Below are positions 52,401 to 58,688 of a stretch of 64,000 nucleotides of DNA, piece by piece. The stretch is taken from NCBI GenBank assembly GCA_002418205.1, contig DIDP01000031.1:11849-75848 (forward strand), written 5' to 3'. A program made the translations under genes and the position numbers. Source of the stretch: Anaerolineales bacterium UBA5797 (GTDB lineage: Bacteria > Chloroflexota > Anaerolineae > Anaerolineales > Villigracilaceae). The notes under the pieces are model-generated. The model did no database searches, had not been told where the DNA came from, and worked only from the letters and a program-made list of their open reading frames with translations. The stretch's first letter is position 1. Each line of letters begins with the position of its first letter.

Positions 52401-53843
52401 ATCACCGGCGAGGGGCGCGGCTTCAAGCTCAAGGTCGGCGAAGGTCTGGCGGGCTGGGTGGTGGCAAATCGCGAGCCGGCATTGATCGAAGATCTCCTCA
52501 AAGACCCGCGCTGGGTTACAACTCCCTCTTCGTCCCGCGAACATCGCAGCGCAATTGCCATGCCGCTGCTGGTGGCGGAGGATGTGATCGGTGTATTGAT
52601 GGTGTTCCATCGCAAGGTGGATTACTTCAGCGCGGAACTGTTGAACATGGTGAAAGCCATTGCAGGACAGGTGGCGGTGGCCATCAACAATGCCCATCTC
52701 TATGAACTGATCCGCGACCAGGCAGAACGGTTGGGCGGCATGCTCCGCCGCGAGCAGGAGGATGCCAGCCGTTCACAAGCCATCCTTGAGGCGGTGGCGG
52801 ATGGGGTCCTCGTAACCGGAGCGAATAACCGCATTACGTTCATCAACAGTTCTGCGGAAAAAATTCTCGAGCTGGAGGCGGGCCGCGTGATCGGTCAGTC
52901 TCTTGATGTGTTTGGCGGTTTGTTCGGCAAGGCGGCAGGTACATGGATGCAGACGATCCGTGACTGGTCGGTATCCACTTCGGCGTATCAGTCGGGCGAT
53001 ACGTTCGCCGAGCAGTTGGATCTGCAGAACGGGCGGATCGTTCTGGTCCACCTTGCGCCTGTGATCCTGCAAAGCGATTTCCTGGGGACGGTGTCCATCT
53101 TCCGTGATATTACGCATGAGGTCGAGGTGGACAGGCTCAAGTCCGAGTTTGTTGCGACGGTCAGTCACGAACTGCGCACGCCGATGACCTCCATCCGCGG
53201 ATATACGGATGTCCTCCTGATGGGCGCAGCAGGTGCTTTGAACGAGAACCAGACCCACTTCCTGAACATCATCAAGAACAATACCGAGCGTCTCAACATT
53301 TTGGTGAATGACCTGCTGGATATTTCCCGCATCGAATCCGGACGCGTCACGCTTTCTCCACAGGCGCTCGACCTGCGCGAGATCACCGAGGATGTGATCG
53401 AGGAGGTCCTCCGCCGGTCGCAGGAGGAGAACAAACCGATGGGTCTTTCGCTGAATACGCCAAAGAAACTGCCGCGTGTATTTGGCGATATCGAGCGCGT
53501 GCGCCAGGTCTTGAGCAATTTGATCTTCAATGCCTATCACTATACGCCCGAGAACGGCGCGATCAATGTCAATATCCGTCCGTTGAACGGAGAGCATGAA
53601 GTCCAGGTGGATGTGGAGGACAATGGCGTGGGCATCGCATTGGAGGACCAGGAACGGATTTTCGAGCGTTTCTATCGCGGCGAGCATCCGCTGGTTCTGG
53701 CGACCCCGGGAACGGGACTTGGGCTTTCCATCGTTAAACAGATTATCGAGATGCACAAGGGGCGCATCTGGATGAAGAGCAGTGGAATACCGGGAGAGGG
53801 AAGCACGTTCTCCTTTACCCTGCCAGTCTATGAAAAACAATGA
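46410..53843 (+). CDS. Giant multi-GAF hybrid-type sensor histidine kinase
   Basis: 2,477 residues. One transmembrane helix (residues 6-28), then a PAS-like region (55-145), about 11 consecutive GAF or GAF-like domains (roughly 165-2120) each joined by coiled-coil linkers, a second PAS (about 2130-2240), the dimerisation domain with phospho-accepting H2253 (FVATVSHELRTPM), and a HATPase (N-box, DNGVGI, GTGLGLSIVKQII). It binds small ligands or heme/tetrapyrroles across many pockets and phosphorylates a receiver, most likely the one encoded next. Internal repeats reflect duplication; no frameshift seen. Confidence 0.92.
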   Translation: MFAGQEVGLWLVGLALVLISLPVLVVAAFRKNPGSPFLPAQAESSVIFPVSSNDNKEAILIVRSGGRVEYINALAREWFGLRPEEPSDLERLLRRARPADEFLDLCAHPGQKRLSVGGRLVEISSYQVPGPYLLMLLVMRSVEFSKNIAEAGGDSSILQLLTEFGRDISSSLELQDVLRAILLNVSHLVPADMLEVKIWDAASKTLQAYILEASGGSKIQRVTRSQFGALTDQLMNNEEPVLISDVQGSSPSAPELNGGSPVQSYIGLPLIADGELLGTLEAGNLSSDMFGQQDLDLIQLVLPQIAFNLRNAMRYEEEQTRISELSGLASLSQAFGASQDYTNLIGRLLDSVKPLFSVEILGFLLYDDGKRTLEAQAPFHGLPTHIVEIYRTTIQADSPAENLLDEKRLIVTRNAANDPVWQELGLQTLAQAASLRESVLAPLVSGGRLIGYFQLSNHKQSPAEFSDSELRLMETVASQAAGIIENSVTVEQMRQRAMRSDALRRIASLAASTATVDEILRFSVKELARLFQSDLAAVFLYDEQVGELRLHADSVVGASEDAVNDLHRLNVDAAQYRLTVSGSRKPFISGRLSSDRRVLPGYRPLVTNLQVESALVVPLTTRARSLGELMLGSRKAEFFNDYDLQIISTVAGQLASAIDENSRTHLTDENLRRRVDQLTSVARVTRELNTMTDLRTLLEVVRDESLRTTQADCGTILLFDLNASSDPPPVSLSLGCPLPETFSSLELESINTGDPQLVTDITKSEEHPVHDKVRSVMIVPIINHGKTAGLIHLHSERNDHFDQASLDVIQTLAAQAAVAITNVQRYQEQTQRSQLLRRRAETLSKLTETSSLLNFEQPLDQLLRNIANGIRESTPFDAVLISVYEKDTGLLRRVTGVGFSQETLMELLSRKQPLASLQQMLKPQFKISRSYFIPVDEAPIIPADVHMVTLQADERAPKTPNSWDPDDTLVTLLEDDEGNPLGLISVDTPRDGMRPDRAAIETLEIFAAQASLAVMSHSRFMDLHTQVTSLKAGIERQQRLLTVTQNDLPVLLRKDLDQTIAIQNLDQRAQRVRAGLAITESVSRQLDASSALQALGRETLTQLGMSVAIIAEMANEGPRLMHVLGSVPRATNPEALFGQRNPLRACLQTGEAILISSLDENLEWRETPLLTALRAKSLVCLPIKIDKHTVAAMMAVSPEPMPSFTSEDLQVYHQISRQTSVILQNISLLNETRRRLQEVNLLLDFSRQLRGLDSDRIVRSLLESARRALSSAHAGVVLIWDEHSAQLMPTAVSGYADNEAMRRIGYHIGESLPGQAFEANRPLRVDEVQFTRDYTFSTEGQLLYRQATGGRLPVSSMLVPIYSGDQKIGVLVLDNFNTPAAFREEDETLLLSLAQQVGLSLQNVRLVRTTQERAEQLEALTDASSKLTSSLKSDELVTSLLDQLGPVIPYDTATLWLRERDRLTVAAARGFPDTEKRLGLTLAVEDSALFKEMIRTGQGILVGDIRQDARFPVLEAPRLSWLGLPLISKREVIGVLALEKWQAYFYTREHVQVGTTFASQAAVSLENARLFEESLNRATELDERSQRLALLNRFSSALSGLLEEEKILQLGAQELQDALNAPRVSVVTFDRSRVVWRYSTPKPNANLPQNLPDAPIFARLKESLGVFATDAVNSESDLTPLRKFLGEGTRSLLILPLASGANLRALIFIHQGESVRFNLAEIELARTLTNQASIALENARLYQSTLSTAERFSILNQASSQVGASLDPEQIYVAVHNAAKRLMTVESFVISLLDEETNEIEGVYLVDDDKRSPSARIPRDQGLSGRVIASGEPLLLHGAETVDRMGGVTYGKPDTPLSILAVPMILGGRTIGMLSAQSYHPNVYTEDDLQILSTLANQAVVAIQNGRLFNETQRLAQELEQRVIERTAQLQREQQNTETLLRILTEVSSSLDLDRALNRTLALLNDAIGAEQGTIMLRGADDNMLHYRAGYGYLSDKITGEGRGFKLKVGEGLAGWVVANREPALIEDLLKDPRWVTTPSSSREHRSAIAMPLLVAEDVIGVLMVFHRKVDYFSAELLNMVKAIAGQVAVAINNAHLYELIRDQAERLGGMLRREQEDASRSQAILEAVADGVLVTGANNRITFINSSAEKILELEAGRVIGQSLDVFGGLFGKAAGTWMQTIRDWSVSTSAYQSGDTFAEQLDLQNGRIVLVHLAPVILQSDFLGTVSIFRDITHEVEVDRLKSEFVATVSHELRTPMTSIRGYTDVLLMGAAGALNENQTHFLNIIKNNTERLNILVNDLLDISRIESGRVTLSPQALDLREITEDVIEEVLRRSQEENKPMGLSLNTPKKLPRVFGDIERVRQVLSNLIFNAYHYTPENGAINVNIRPLNGEHEVQVDVEDNGVGIALEDQERIFERFYRGEHPLVLATPGTGLGLSIVKQIIEMHKGRIWMKSSGIPGEGSTFSFTLPVYEKQ

Positions 53844-53850
53844 GGCACGT

Positions 53851-54225
53851 ATGGCTAAGATATTGATTGCAGAAGACGAACGTGACATCCGGGACCTGGT
53901 CGCATTTACGCTGCGGTTTGCGGGTCATGAGGTGTTCGCCACGTCCAACGGAGAGGAGGCGGTCGAACTTGTTCCCAATGTCAACCCGGACCTCATCCTG
54001 ATGGACGTGCGCATGCCGCGCATGACGGGATATGAAGCCTGTAAGATACTCAAGGCAAACCCTGATCTGAAAGACATTCCTGTTGTTTTCCTTTCGGCAA
54101 AGGGACAGGAGAGCGAGATCAAACAGGGTCTGGAGGCGGGCGCCGAGGAGTATTTGTTGAAACCCTTTGCTCCTGATCAACTCACCACACGCGTGAAGGC
54201 GATTCTGGCGAAATTTGGGAAGTAG
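53851..54225 (+). CDS. Stand-alone response regulator receiver (CheY-like)
   Basis: 124-residue single receiver domain: acidic pair ED at residues 8-9 region, D52 (LILMDVRMPR), switch threonine/serine (FLSAKGQ) and LKPF lysine. No output domain, so it acts through protein contacts. Eight bases after the kinase stop, it is the obvious substrate of the giant kinase. Confidence 0.92.
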   Translation: MAKILIAEDERDIRDLVAFTLRFAGHEVFATSNGEEAVELVPNVNPDLILMDVRMPRMTGYEACKILKANPDLKDIPVVFLSAKGQESEIKQGLEAGAEEYLLKPFAPDQLTTRVKAILAKFGK

Positions 54226-54228
54226 GAT

Positions 54229-55011
54229 TTGAGCGCGATCATTCTCGAAGGTTCAATTGTGCATTATGAGGTGCTGGGACGCGGGCGCCCGGTCATCTTT
54301 CTGCATGGCTGGGTCGGCTCATGGAAGTATTGGATCGCTTCCATGCAGGTCGCCTCGACCTCCTATCGCGCTTATGCCCTCGACCTGTGGGGATTTGGAG
54401 AGACTGCCAAGAACGCATTGAAATACTCGCTGGACGAGCAGGTAAAACTGCTGGATCATTTCCTGAACGAGATGGGGATCGGCAAGATCGCCCTGGTCGG
54501 GCATGGGTTGGGCGGACTGGTCGGCATGAAATTTGCGAGCCGCTTCCCGCAGAGCATTGACCGGTTAATGGCGATCAACTGTCCCTTGAGCTATGAGGCG
54601 GTCAGTTCCCGTTTGCGGACGGCTTCGCCGCAGGAGTTGTCTGATTGGCTGTCCAACCGGACGCCCGAAGCAATCAGCGCCCTGTCCGACGCGCCCAAGG
54701 CGGATATCAAGGCGATCGCCGAATCGATGACCGGATTGCAGTCGGATAATCTGTTCAGCAGTTTTCGTTCGTTGAACATTCCGTGCCTGCTGGTCTATGG
54801 CGAAAAGGATCAGGCGATCACGAACCCCTCCTACGAAACAGCGACGTCCACATTTACACACCAGATCGTACTCGATGGTTCGGGGCATTTCCCGATGATC
54901 GAAGAAACGATCAAGTTTAACCGTCTGCTCACGGATTTCCTTGCCCTGCCCTCAGGCGTCAGCCCGGGCGAACTGCAAATGAAGGAGGAATGGAAACGCA
55001 GGGTCAGGTGA
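54229..55011 (+). CDS. Alpha/beta hydrolase paralogue without nucleophile serine
   Basis: 260 residues, TTG start four bases after the receiver gene. Paralogue of the hydrolase at 41535 with the same oxyanion-hole loop (FLHGWVGS) and histidine (DGSGHFPMI), but the nucleophile elbow reads GHGLGG: glycine (codon GGG) sits where serine should be. It should not hydrolyse by the normal mechanism and may bind a ligand or partner instead. Last gene of the cluster. Confidence 0.82.
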   Translation: MSAIILEGSIVHYEVLGRGRPVIFLHGWVGSWKYWIASMQVASTSYRAYALDLWGFGETAKNALKYSLDEQVKLLDHFLNEMGIGKIALVGHGLGGLVGMKFASRFPQSIDRLMAINCPLSYEAVSSRLRTASPQELSDWLSNRTPEAISALSDAPKADIKAIAESMTGLQSDNLFSSFRSLNIPCLLVYGEKDQAITNPSYETATSTFTHQIVLDGSGHFPMIEETIKFNRLLTDFLALPSGVSPGELQMKEEWKRRVR

Positions 55012-55020
55012 TTTTTTGCA

Positions 55021-55049
55021 TTGACAAACTGACGCTCGTATCATATAAC
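55021..55049 (+). promoter_or_regulatory. Promoter of the thiamine operon
   Basis: TTGACA (55021-55026), 17-base spacer, TATAAC (55044-55049). It overlaps the end of the upstream cluster by ten bases only and is immediately followed by the TPP riboswitch. Confidence 0.8.
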
Positions 55050-55059
55050 TAAAATACAA

Positions 55060-55152
55060 TTGAACGGGGTGTCCCGCGATGCGGGACTGAGAGGAGCGAG
55101 CCGCGCTCAACCCGCATTACCTGATCCAGATCATGCTGGCGGAGGGAACATC
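55060..55152 (+). ncRNA. TPP riboswitch (THI element)
   Basis: The conserved parts are all present: GGGGTGTCCC, the CTGAGA element (GACTGAGAGGAG), ACCCGC, and the pyrophosphate-helix region TACCTGATCCAGATCATGCTGGCG followed by GGGAAC, at the expected spacing. High thiamine pyrophosphate should stabilise the terminator downstream and shut off uptake and phosphorylation of thiamine. Genes downstream are all thiamine-related. Confidence 0.96.
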
Positions 55153-55169
55153 ATCGAATCTTTTGTAAC

Positions 55170-55193
55170 ATCCTCCGCCCCCGGAGGATTTTT
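55170..55193 (+). terminator. TPP riboswitch expression-platform terminator
   Basis: ATCCTCCG CCCC CGGAGGAT followed by TTTTTC. It starts 18 bases after the aptamer. Confidence 0.85.
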
Positions 55194-55205
55194 CATTCCC
55201 TTGAA

Positions 55206-55230
55206 TCTCCTCTCCCTTTGGGAGAGGAGA
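55206..55230. repeat. Perfect 11-bp hairpin repeat at the TPK ribosome-binding site
   Basis: TCTCCTCTCCC TTT GGGAGAGGAGA, followed by GGGGTGAGGG. This sequence type is a common dispersed palindrome in environmental bacteria. Its 3' arm is purine rich and lies just upstream of the GGAG box of the TPK gene, so it may influence translation. Confidence 0.65.
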
Positions 55231-55252
55231 GGGGTGAGGGAGAATCAAGATC

Positions 55253-55903
55253 ATGCAACGCATCATCATCTTTGTCAACGGCGAACTGCCGGATATTGGA
55301 AAAGCCCGCGCCATTCTACAGAATGACGATTTCATCATCTGCGCGGACGGCGGCACGCGTCATGCGCTCGCGCTGGACCTCAAGCCTGACCTCGTCATCG
55401 GTGACATGGATTCCACTGAAAAAGAGGATTTGCAAGAACTCCAAAACGAGGGTGTTGCCATCGAGCTCTTTCCGCGTGATAAGGACGAGACCGACCTCGA
55501 ACTCGCTGTGGCTCGCGCCGTTGAAAAGTCTCCTCGGCAGATCCTCATCGTTGCCGCGCTCGGCGGACGTCTCGACCAGACCCTCGCCAACATTGCCCTG
55601 CTCAGCGACCCTCGATTTGCAACCCTTGACCTTCGACTCGACGATGGAGTGGAGGAGATCCTCTTTTGCCGGGAGCAGGCTGAAGTCCGCGGAGGAGGCG
55701 GGGATATCGTCTCGTTGATCCCCTGGGGCGCGCCCGTCCACCACGTCCGAACGCAGGGATTGAAATGGGCATTGAACAATGAAACGCTGGCTCCCGAAAG
55801 GACGCGTGGCATCAGCAACGAGATGCTCTCTGATATCGCCTCCGTGAAAATCGGATCGGGTTTGTTGTTGATCGTTCACAGACGAATTTCCCGAAAGGAT
55901 TGA
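55253..55903 (+). CDS. thiN: Thiamine pyrophosphokinase
   Basis: 216-residue enzyme that pyrophosphorylates thiamine to TPP. The TPK signatures are visible: ICADGGTRHAL, GDMDS (VIGDMDSTEKED), and DKDETDLE, then LGGRLDQTLANI for the second domain. It would trap imported thiamine made available by the transporter encoded downstream. One base before the ATG of the binding-protein gene. Confidence 0.93.
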   Translation: MQRIIIFVNGELPDIGKARAILQNDDFIICADGGTRHALALDLKPDLVIGDMDSTEKEDLQELQNEGVAIELFPRDKDETDLELAVARAVEKSPRQILIVAALGGRLDQTLANIALLSDPRFATLDLRLDDGVEEILFCREQAEVRGGGGDIVSLIPWGAPVHHVRTQGLKWALNNETLAPERTRGISNEMLSDIASVKIGSGLLLIVHRRISRKD

Positions 55904-55904
55904 C

Positions 55905-56948
55905 ATGAAACGACTTTTATTGCTTTCCGTATTGCTCCTCGCGGCGTGCGCGCCGCTGGGAACTCCCACATCCACCGGGCCTCAAACCCTGACCGTGATG
56001 ACCCATGACTCGTTCTCGGTCAGTGAAGCGGTGGTGAAATCCTTCGAAGACGCGAACAATGCCAAGCTGGTTTTTCTGCCGGGCGGCGATGCCGGTGCGG
56101 TGTTGAACAAGGCGATCCTTACGAAGGATGCACCGCTTGGCGATGTCCTTTACGGCGTCGATAACACATTCCTGTCGCGCGCCCTCGAGGCGGATATCTT
56201 CGAACCATACGATTCGCCGGCGTTGCAGGCTGTCCCCGCCTCCTACAAACTCGATCCCGGCAACCGCGCTCTGCCTGTCGATTACGGCGATGTGTGCATC
56301 AACTACGATAAAAAATATTTTGCCGACAATGCCCTCGCTGTGCCGCAAAGCCTCGAGGATCTCACAAATGCGGAATATGCAAATCTGCTTGTGGTGGAGA
56401 ACCCCGCCACATCTTCGACGGGTCTTGCGTTTTTACTGGCGACCGTTGCGCATTTTGGCGATCATTACCTCGATTACTGGCGTGCCCTTCGGTCGAATGG
56501 AGTTGTGGTGGTGGATGGTTGGGAGACCGCCTATTACACCAACTTCAGCGCCTCCTCCGGGCACGGACCTCAACCGTTGGTGGTCTCGTATGGGTCCTCG
56601 CCCGCCGCGGAAGTGATCTACGCGGAGACGCCGCTCGACGATGCGCCCACCGCCTCCATCATCGGACCCGATACCTGCTTCCGTCAGGTCGAATTTGTCG
56701 GCATCCTCAAAGGGACTCAGAACCGCGCCCTCGCCGAAAAGTTCGTGGACTTCATGCTCGGCAGACAGTTCCAGGAAGACATGCCTTTGCAGATGTTCGT
56801 CTACCCGGTCAACCCGGTGGCGGTTTTTCCCGAGGCGTTCGTCAAATATGCCCAGGCTCCCGCACAGACCGCCACCCTCGCTCCTGACGTGATCGCCGCC
56901 AACCGCGACCGTTGGATCCAGGAGTGGACGGATGTGGTGATGAAGTAG
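55905..56948 (+). CDS. thiB: Thiamine ABC transporter substrate-binding lipoprotein
   Basis: 347 residues, lipobox LLLAAC near residue 15. It resembles ThiB/TbpA (LTVMTHDSFSVSEAVVKSFEDANNAKLVFLPGGDAG; PVDYGDVCINYDKKYF), the thiamine-binding protein. Riboswitch and TPK context confirm substrate class. Start at 55905, one base after the TPK stop. Confidence 0.92.
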   Translation: MKRLLLLSVLLLAACAPLGTPTSTGPQTLTVMTHDSFSVSEAVVKSFEDANNAKLVFLPGGDAGAVLNKAILTKDAPLGDVLYGVDNTFLSRALEADIFEPYDSPALQAVPASYKLDPGNRALPVDYGDVCINYDKKYFADNALAVPQSLEDLTNAEYANLLVVENPATSSTGLAFLLATVAHFGDHYLDYWRALRSNGVVVVDGWETAYYTNFSASSGHGPQPLVVSYGSSPAAEVIYAETPLDDAPTASIIGPDTCFRQVEFVGILKGTQNRALAEKFVDFMLGRQFQEDMPLQMFVYPVNPVAVFPEAFVKYAQAPAQTATLAPDVIAANRDRWIQEWTDVVMK

Positions 56949-56984
56949 TTTTTACATCGAAACAATTTCTCAGGATAATCATCC

Positions 56985-58688
56985 ATGAATTACCCGCTTA
57001 ACCACGGAGAAACGAAGACACAGAGGATCGATAATTTCTCTGTGCCTTCGTGGTTAAGGCGTATTTTCCTCTGGCTCCTGCCTCTCGCGTTCCTGTCCAT
57101 ATTCTTTTTTATCCCGCTTTCCCGCATTCTGTCCCTTACGTTCACGATCGACACCTTCTCGCTTGAAAACCTGGGACGTGCATTGCAGGTCCTGCTCTTC
57201 ACGCTGTATCAAGCTCTGCTCTCCACCCTCCTCACGCTCCTGCTGGGGCTTCCATCCGCTTACCTGTTCTCGCGTTATGACTTCCGCGGCAAATCCCTTT
57301 TGCGTGCCTTGATCGCGGTCCCGTTCATGCTTCCAACGGTGGTCGTTGCAGCGGCATTCAACGCCCTGCTCGGTCCGCGCGGACTCGTTGGCAACCTGCT
57401 GCCCATCGCCTCCTTACAATTTATCGGCACGCTTACCGCCATCCTCATCGCCCACGTTTTTTACAACACGACCATCGTCATCCGCCTGGTGGGCAATTCC
57501 CTCTCCAGCCTTGACCCACGGCTCGAGCAAACCGCCCGTTCCCTTGGCGCGGATTCGTTCCGCGTCTGGTGGAACGTCATCCTGCCCATCCTGCGACCAT
57601 CCATCCTTGCCTCGTCGTTGCTGGTTTTTCTCTTCGATTTCACCAGTTTCGGCGTCATCCTTTTATTAGGCGCCTCGAAGTTCTCGACCCTCGAATTGGA
57701 AATCTATTTACGCGTCCTGAAACTTCCCAACCTCCCGCTTGCGGCGTTGCTTTCGGTGATTCAATTGGTCTGCACGGTTGTGGTCTCCGTTCTCTACACG
57801 CGGGTTGTCACACGCACGACAATCCAAACCACGCCGCGCTCCGAAGCCTCCAATTTGCGGAAACCGAAGACCTTTCGCGAAAAAATCTTCGTGTCAGTTT
57901 TTTGCCTTCTGCTTGCTGCATTCTTTATCCTCCCTTTGGCGTCCCTGCCGATCCGCTCGCTCTTCCGCCTCGAAGCGGACCGCGGTCAACGCGGCGAAGT
58001 GCAATATGGTTTCACCACCGATTACTACGCCGAACTCTTTGTCAACCGGCGCGGCTCGGTGTTTTACGTCCCACCGATTCAGGCGACGGTGAACTCGCTC
58101 GGTTACGCCGGCGCGACGGTCGCGCTCTCGCTCCTGCTTGGTTTCCCTGCCGCGTTCGCCCTCGCCAGGCCGACCCGGCTTGAACGGGTCCTCGATCCGC
58201 TCATCATGCTCCCATTGGGCTCCTCGGCTGTCATGCTTGGGCTTGGGTTCATCATTACATATGGCAATTGGCTTACATTGCCGTGGCTCGTTCCGTTCGC
58301 ACACACACTCGTTGCCCTGCCTTTTGTCATCCGTGCCCTCCAGCCTGCGATCGCATCCATCCCTGAAAGACTGCGTCAAGCAGCTACATCCCTGGGAGCA
58401 TCACCTTTTGAAGTATGGAAAACAATCGATTTCCCGATCCTCCGTCGTGCCACGCTCTCCGCGGCGACATTTGCATTCACGATTTCGTTGGGCGAGTTCG
58501 GCGCGACCCTCCTCATCTCACGCCCCGAATATCCCACCATCCCGGTTGCCATCGAACGCTTCCTTTCCCAGCCCGGCGGCCTCAATTACGGTCAGGCAAT
58601 GGCGATGGCATCCATTCTCATGCTCCTTACCACCCTCGGCATTCTAATGATCGAAAAATTCCGGCTGCCGAACGCGGGAGAATTCTAA
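56985..58688 (+). CDS. thiP: Thiamine ABC transporter permease (fused ThiP)
   Basis: 567-residue membrane protein with two permease halves, each with an EAA-type loop (ARSLGADSFRVWWNVILPILRPS and AATSLGASPFEVWKTIDFPILRRA), about 12 helices. Residues about 5-25 are encoded by a palindromic repeat (56997-57058), giving a polar N-terminal extension (NHGETKTQRIDNFSVPSW) before the first helix. A GTG at 57042 is an alternative start inside the repeat. Its last base overlaps the thiQ start (TAATG). Confidence 0.9.
   Translation: MNYPLNHGETKTQRIDNFSVPSWLRRIFLWLLPLAFLSIFFFIPLSRILSLTFTIDTFSLENLGRALQVLLFTLYQALLSTLLTLLLGLPSAYLFSRYDFRGKSLLRALIAVPFMLPTVVVAAAFNALLGPRGLVGNLLPIASLQFIGTLTAILIAHVFYNTTIVIRLVGNSLSSLDPRLEQTARSLGADSFRVWWNVILPILRPSILASSLLVFLFDFTSFGVILLLGASKFSTLELEIYLRVLKLPNLPLAALLSVIQLVCTVVVSVLYTRVVTRTTIQTTPRSEASNLRKPKTFREKIFVSVFCLLLAAFFILPLASLPIRSLFRLEADRGQRGEVQYGFTTDYYAELFVNRRGSVFYVPPIQATVNSLGYAGATVALSLLLGFPAAFALARPTRLERVLDPLIMLPLGSSAVMLGLGFIITYGNWLTLPWLVPFAHTLVALPFVIRALQPAIASIPERLRQAATSLGASPFEVWKTIDFPILRRATLSAATFAFTISLGEFGATLLISRPEYPTIPVAIERFLSQPGGLNYGQAMAMASILMLLTTLGILMIEKFRLPNAGEF
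56997..57058. repeat. Palindromic repeat inside the thiP reading frame
   Basis: Outer arms CTTAACCACG/CGTGGTTAAG and inner arms CACAGAG/CTCTGTG are perfect; same family as 5747 and 14867. The reading frame stays open through it. Confidence 0.85.

Noticed and set aside
51645..53888. Two long minus-strand frames (350 and 371 codons) under the giant kinase
   Set aside because: They mirror the kinase codons, have histidine/arginine-rich composition without domains, and no promoter or ribosome-binding site.
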